Assembly (NCBI GenBank): GCA_002496805.1 | Contig: DALO01000011.1 | Location: 28,068 to 92,067, forward strand | Reading direction: 5' to 3' | DNA: 64,000 nt | From: Methanobacterium sp. UBA353 | Lineage (GTDB): Archaea; Methanobacteriota; Methanobacteria; Methanobacteriales; Methanobacteriaceae | Shown: positions 60,372-64,000 of the stretch, one piece after another | How positions within the stretch are numbered: the first letter of the stretch is position 1 | How the letters are laid out: every line of letters begins with the position of its first letter | The notes under the pieces: model-generated | The model's database searches: none | What the model was told of the DNA's origin: nothing | What the model saw: only the letters and a program-made list of their open reading frames with translations | Translations under genes and position numbers: made by a program

Positions 60372-60953
60372 TCATCTTTTGGTCACGTGAAAACCCTTGA
60401 TCTTCACACCCTCATTTTTTAACAATTTTTTTTTCATTTCTACCCCGCCACCATAGTTACCCAACGTTAAATTCGATTTAACAACTCTGTGGCATGGTAT
60501 TATTAGTGGGAATGGATTTCGTGCCATTGCACTGCCCACTGCTCTCCAAGCTTTACTGTTCAAGGATTCTGCAACTTCTTTATATGTTCTAACTTCGCCT
60601 TTTGGGATTTTTAAAACCATTTGTAACACTTTTAAATCAAATTCATTAGGAACAGGCCCATTCAAGGGTTCTGTTTTGTTAACAGATAATTCCAGAATAT
60701 CTTGGTCTATATTGACTTTTTGGCCATTGTAAATTTTAAAAATATCTTTAACCAGGGGAAGATATTTATCAGTTAATTCAAAATCACCAAATTCACGAAA
60801 AATCTGTTCATAGAGTTTTTCCCTGCTGGCTGTTGGAAGAAAAATTCTTATAATTTTTTCACTAGAAGGATTAACCCCAACTGCAAAAAAAAGGCCATCT
60901 CCTTGATAAATTGACACACCAATAACATCTGATGAAGATTTTTCTTTAATCAA
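60372..60953 (-). CDS. ogt: O6-alkylguanine-DNA alkyltransferase
   Basis: The 193-residue suicide repair protein has the active-site PLIIPCHRVVKSN (acceptor Cys), the helix-turn-helix region PKGEVRTYKEVAESLNSKAW with the Arg finger in AVGSAMARNPF, and YGGGVEMKKKLLKNEGVK. An N-terminal domain of about 90 residues precedes it. It transfers alkyl groups from O6-guanine to itself. It stands alone. Confidence 0.94.
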   Translation of the reverse strand: MIKEKSSSDVIGVSIYQGDGLFFAVGVNPSSEKIIRIFLPTASREKLYEQIFREFGDFELTDKYLPLVKDIFKIYNGQKVNIDQDILELSVNKTEPLNGPVPNEFDLKVLQMVLKIPKGEVRTYKEVAESLNSKAWRAVGSAMARNPFPLIIPCHRVVKSNLTLGNYGGGVEMKKKLLKNEGVKIKGFHVTKR

Positions 60954-60989
60954 TTTCCCAATTCACCCACATTACTTATTGATGAATAA

Positions 60990-62342
60990 TTAATCGTAAA
61001 TATAGAAACTATCCACCATAATTTTTATATCTTCACTGGCATCTTCAAAAATAGCTGGATCCCCTACAAACCACATGTAGTACAGTAAATTGCTCTTTTT
61101 AAAGGATATAATTAGAATACTGGTGGGGGCAACATTATTATTCTCACCATAAATTTCGTAAATTCCCATTCCATATTTTTCATAATAATTTTCATCAATT
61201 ACTTCGCTGCCTTGTACTCTGAACACATCTTTCAACATCTCTGCAAATTCGTGTGATGACACTTCAGACGCATTCGTATTTCGATTAAGTGATAAAGTAA
61301 TGGAATTGTTTTCATATAAGCCCCTAACAACCTTTTTAGCATCAGAAGTATTGATGATCTCCCAGTTGTCCGAATAATCAAAAGACACTTCACCATTGTC
61401 GAAATTCAATATACGAGTTTTTTCATGTTTTCTAAGGATTTTATGAATTGCTATTTCAGCTTTATCCTTTACAAATATAAATTCGTCTTTTTGAGCATGT
61501 CGAAGCGCTTCAAGTGCTCTTTCATCTCCAATTCGGCCCAGGGCTTCTGCAGCTTTTGCTCTTACATGACGATTTTTATCTCTTGTATGCCCTATTAACA
61601 GGCCTATTAACGCATTTAAGGCTTTTTCTCCTCCAATTTTCCCGATAACTTCGGCAGTTCTGGCTCTTACACTCCAATTTTCAGTTTTGAAAGTTTTTAT
61701 GAGGGGTTTAACTGCACTTTCACCGAACTTTGCCAAAGCAAGCATGGCCTTCCAACGAACATCAGCATCTTCATCATCCATTGCCTCAAGAAGAATAGGA
61801 ATAGCTTGTTCATCATTCATCTTTCCCAAAGCAACGGCTGCAAACTTACGAACTTGCCAATCACCATCTTCGATAGTTTCAATTAGATATGGAACTGCTC
61901 GAAGGTCACCAATCATACCTAAAGCTTGTGCAGCTGTTTTTCTCACACCCCCATTTTCATCTCCCAAAGCCATGATTAACGCGTCTGCTGCTTCAGGACT
62001 ACCTATTTCTCCCAGAGCCCGTGTTGCTTTTAAACGCACTTCTTCATTAGGATCTTCTTGTATGGATTCAATTAAGTATTCAATTGCTCGTTCATCTCTA
62101 ATTTTGCCTAAAGCTTCTGCAGAATACCCTCTAACATCACTTAAAATTATATAATCAGAATGCCAACTTTTATATCTTAAAGCATCAATAAGCGCATCTA
62201 CAGCCCTTTCATCTCCTACTTTTATTAGAGCTCGGACTGCTTCCTTCCTATTGAGATAGTCTTGATCCTTAAGGAGTCTTACAAGCCCATCCACATCTCG
62301 TGTTTCTTCTAGATATTCAACATCCACTTCACTATAAACCAT
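60990..62342 (-). CDS. HEAT/PBS-lyase repeat protein with PsbP-like C-terminal domain
   Basis: The 450-residue protein begins with about nine HEAT-like (PBS lyase type) repeats of roughly 31 residues (KATRALGEIGSPEAADALIM; RKTAAQALGMIGDLRAVPYL; RWKAMLALAKFGESAVKPLI) up to about residue 305. The last 140 residues form a mixed beta domain (VSFDYSDNWEIINTSDAKK, ILIISFKKSNLLYYMWFVGD) like PsbP-related domains of other methanogen proteins. No signal peptide or membrane helix is seen. HEAT scaffolds bind proteins; the fusion suggests a bait domain on an adaptor. Function unknown. Confidence 0.8.
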   Translation of the reverse strand: MVYSEVDVEYLEETRDVDGLVRLLKDQDYLNRKEAVRALIKVGDERAVDALIDALRYKSWHSDYIILSDVRGYSAEALGKIRDERAIEYLIESIQEDPNEEVRLKATRALGEIGSPEAADALIMALGDENGGVRKTAAQALGMIGDLRAVPYLIETIEDGDWQVRKFAAVALGKMNDEQAIPILLEAMDDEDADVRWKAMLALAKFGESAVKPLIKTFKTENWSVRARTAEVIGKIGGEKALNALIGLLIGHTRDKNRHVRAKAAEALGRIGDERALEALRHAQKDEFIFVKDKAEIAIHKILRKHEKTRILNFDNGEVSFDYSDNWEIINTSDAKKVVRGLYENNSITLSLNRNTNASEVSSHEFAEMLKDVFRVQGSEVIDENYYEKYGMGIYEIYGENNNVAPTSILIISFKKSNLLYYMWFVGDPAIFEDASEDIKIMVDSFYIYD

Positions 62343-62417
62343 AATACTCTCCGAAAATTTAAGGCCGCCCTATATAATATCTCGTATGGTCTAGTTTATA
62401 ATTATACCTTTAATTGA

Positions 62418-63566
62418 CTATAGTATCTCCTTTAAGAGTTTTAAAAATTGGGGGTATTCTTTTATAAAACTCAAAATGGACATCTTTGATATTGATTTCA
62501 AATCTTGTGTTTTAAGAAATTTAGCCAACATATTAATTTCGTCATCGCTCAGTTGGTCTAATATTTTACGGTATTTTAATGAATCTTTAAGATCTTTTCC
62601 TATTTCATTTTTCCAGCGTTTTTCATATTTTTTCAAAAAATTAGCAGAATAATTTCCCTCATCAATAGCTTCAGCTGCTACTTCACCAGCAATTCGACCA
62701 CAATGAGCTGTAATATGGATGCCTCCACCAGTGAATGGTTCTACTTGTCCAGCAGCATCTCCAACTACCATAAGTCCATTGGTGTATGTTTTTTCAGCAG
62801 GTCCTGAAACTGGAACCCCTCCAATATTTAGTTCAACTGGAGTGGCATCCAGGGAGGATGCAAATTTCTTCAAGAAATGATATGCAGTTTTTTTGTTACT
62901 CCTGATCCCAACTCCTACATTAGCCACATTTTCACCCTTGGGGAAAATCCAAGCATAACCTTTGGGAGCTATATTTTGGCCAAAATAAAATTTTAGATAA
63001 TGAGGGTCCATCTTCAAACCCACCATTTCATACTGTGCACATGAACACAGAGTTTTTGGAGTTTGTTTGGTGTTCAACCCAGCCATCTGGGCCACTTGAG
63101 ATTCTACTCCGTCTGCAACAATGACCAGATCCGACTTGATTTTAACAGTACTCCCCATGTGTTTGGCAACCACCCCACAAACCTCACCCTCTTTTTTTAT
63201 AAGGCTTTTTACCCGGGTTTTAACCATTATTTCTGCACCAACATTGGCTGCCTCTATTGCTAAATCTTTGTCAAATATTTTCCTCTCTAAAATAAAACCT
63301 TCTGCATATCCTCCTTCCAAATGACCACGCGTACCATCAGGAGCATAAATATCAGCTCCCTTAATTTCAGAACGTATATAATGAGGTGAAGGTTCAATTT
63401 CCAGTGTTTTGAATGTTCTGGAGCTTGTAGCCTCAGCGCATTGCACTGGAGTTCCTATTTCCTGATTTTTTTCAATCATCAGAACATCTGCGCCATTTTT
63501 AGAGGCAAATAAAGACGCACTTGACCCTCCAATACGTCCCCCCACAACCACAACATCATATTTCAT
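62418..63566 (-). CDS. Geranylgeranyl reductase family flavoprotein
   Basis: The 382-residue flavoenzyme has FAD motifs VVVVGGRIGGSSASLFASK and NGLMVVGDAAGQVEPFTGGG plus the family segment IGTPVQCAEATS. It saturates the double bonds of geranylgeranyl chains, most likely in archaeal ether lipids (digeranylgeranylglycerophospholipid reductase). The lipid-binding PxxYxWxFP-type motif appears as APKGYAWIFPKG. It lies four bases after a two-cluster ferredoxin gene, likely its electron donor. A second paralogue elsewhere could share the role. Confidence 0.9.
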   Translation of the reverse strand: MKYDVVVVGGRIGGSSASLFASKNGADVLMIEKNQEIGTPVQCAEATSSRTFKTLEIEPSPHYIRSEIKGADIYAPDGTRGHLEGGYAEGFILERKIFDKDLAIEAANVGAEIMVKTRVKSLIKKEGEVCGVVAKHMGSTVKIKSDLVIVADGVESQVAQMAGLNTKQTPKTLCSCAQYEMVGLKMDPHYLKFYFGQNIAPKGYAWIFPKGENVANVGVGIRSNKKTAYHFLKKFASSLDATPVELNIGGVPVSGPAEKTYTNGLMVVGDAAGQVEPFTGGGIHITAHCGRIAGEVAAEAIDEGNYSANFLKKYEKRWKNEIGKDLKDSLKYRKILDQLSDDEINMLAKFLKTQDLKSISKMSILSFIKEYPQFLKLLKEIL

Positions 63567-63569
63567 CTA

Positions 63570-63734
63570 TTAACCTCTTTTTATCGCCCCTAAAGGGCAA
63601 ACTACCCGACAAAAATCACATTTTTCACACCCATCATGGGCAGTGATCTTCATATCAGCTAGTTCCAGAATATTTTGTGGACACACTGATACACATGCTC
63701 CGCAATAGCCACATTGTTCTGCAAAGATTATCAT
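63570..63734 (-). CDS. Two-[4Fe-4S] ferredoxin, partner of geranylgeranyl reductase
   Basis: A 54-residue ferredoxin read on the minus strand from ATG 63732-63734. The cysteine motifs are CGYCGACVSVCPQ (8, 11, 14, 18) and CEKCDFCRVVCPL (36, 39, 42, 46). It is small enough to hold just two clusters. Its stop lies four bases before the reductase ATG, so the two are translationally close and a dedicated electron-donor role is likely. GGTG precedes the ATG. Confidence 0.9.
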   Translation of the reverse strand: MIIFAEQCGYCGACVSVCPQNILELADMKITAHDGCEKCDFCRVVCPLGAIKRG

Positions 63735-63900
63735 TCTAAACACCAATTATGATTACGCTCATGATACAACGTCTTTTTTTTATTAGTAGTATAATTGGGG
63801 TTATATTAATAAAATTTTATCCTAATGATATATTGGGTTAATGGTTTTTACATTATTTCAATTGCACATTAGGGGTGATTGATTAGTGGTGACCGTTAAC

Positions 63901-63909
63901 TTAATATAT
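63901..63909 (+). promoter_or_regulatory. TATA box of tRNA-Leu
   Basis: TTAATATAT lies about 28 bases before the mature tRNA 5' end, so transcription should begin almost at the tRNA. Confidence 0.55.
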
Positions 63910-63931
63910 GAAGTTCGCCCACTTGGGTGTA

Positions 63932-64000
<69 letters not shown>

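Overview
The window is AT-rich archaeal DNA from a hydrogenotrophic methanogen of the Methanobacteriales, most likely a Methanobacterium-like species. The evidence is methanogen-specific gene content: the ATP-binding component A2 of the methyl-coenzyme M reductase activation system, an acetyl-CoA decarbonylase/synthase (CODH/ACS) operon, a CofA-like lactaldehyde dehydrogenase for F420, MfnE for methanofuran, a YcaO protein of the McrA-thioamidation type, an A-type ATP synthase with a duplicated proteolipid, geranylgeranyl reductase and class III (archaellin/pilin-type) signal sequences. Many genes have GGTGAT- or GGAGG-like ribosome binding sites, several have a TATA box about 25-30 bases before the start codon (leaderless mRNAs), and both tRNA genes lack an encoded CCA or run off the window.

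Layout. 1-4.5 kb: a partial CPA2 antiporter (left edge), a PadR regulator with a GyrI-like protein, a decayed membrane-protein pseudogene, an amidohydrolase and an AlkD-like protein. 4.4-11 kb: component A2 (AtwA), a DUF134 regulator, a REC-PAS-histidine kinase, a DrrAB-type ABC exporter and small ORFs. 11-15.6 kb: a coiled-coil protein, a Cas4-like nuclease, tRNA-Gln(UUG), an ATP-grasp ligase, UPF0216 and several unknowns. 15.7-24.8 kb (minus strand): the complete A-ATP synthase operon H-I-K-E-C-F-A-B-D followed by an overlapping DUF22-like gene. 24.9-29.0 kb (minus): a four-gene operon of tricarboxylate-type enzymes (PrpD-like, TIM-barrel, fumarase-alpha-like, citryl-CoA-lyase-like) with no obvious place in known methanogen metabolism. 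29-39.8 kb: housekeeping and tRNA/NAD/serine genes (TiaS, a COG1395 regulator, SerA, a JAMM protease, a Thg1-like protein, aspartate dehydrogenase, an EMAP-domain RNA-binding protein, CofA). 39.9-51.7 kb: two separated halves of a type IV pilus/Tad-like machine (pilin + TadC-like; ATPase + TadB-like) flanking Xaa-Pro peptidase, site-2 protease, YcaO, Pth2, MfnE, Zn-ribbon, aEF-1beta, TctA-like and methyltransferase genes. 52-60.3 kb: cdhA-B-C-accessory(CooC-like)-D-E and a polyferredoxin-like electron carrier. 60.3-64 kb: an O6-alkylguanine methyltransferase, a HEAT-repeat protein, geranylgeranyl reductase with its ferredoxin, and the start of tRNA-Leu(UAA).

How they work together: the CODH/ACS operon makes acetyl-CoA from CO2 and methyl-tetrahydromethanopterin; the A-ATP synthase uses the ion gradient built by methanogenesis; AtwA and YcaO serve methyl-coenzyme M reductase; CofA and MfnE feed cofactor synthesis. 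The most interesting unexplained element is the 25-29 kb operon. Its enzyme types mirror 2-methylcitrate chemistry (acyl-CoA/oxoacid condensation, dehydration, hydration) and I propose, as a testable inference only, that it could make a branched polycarboxylic acid such as the hexanetetracarboxylate unit of Methanobacteriales methanofuran. I saw no CRISPR array, rRNA, insertion sequence or prophage.
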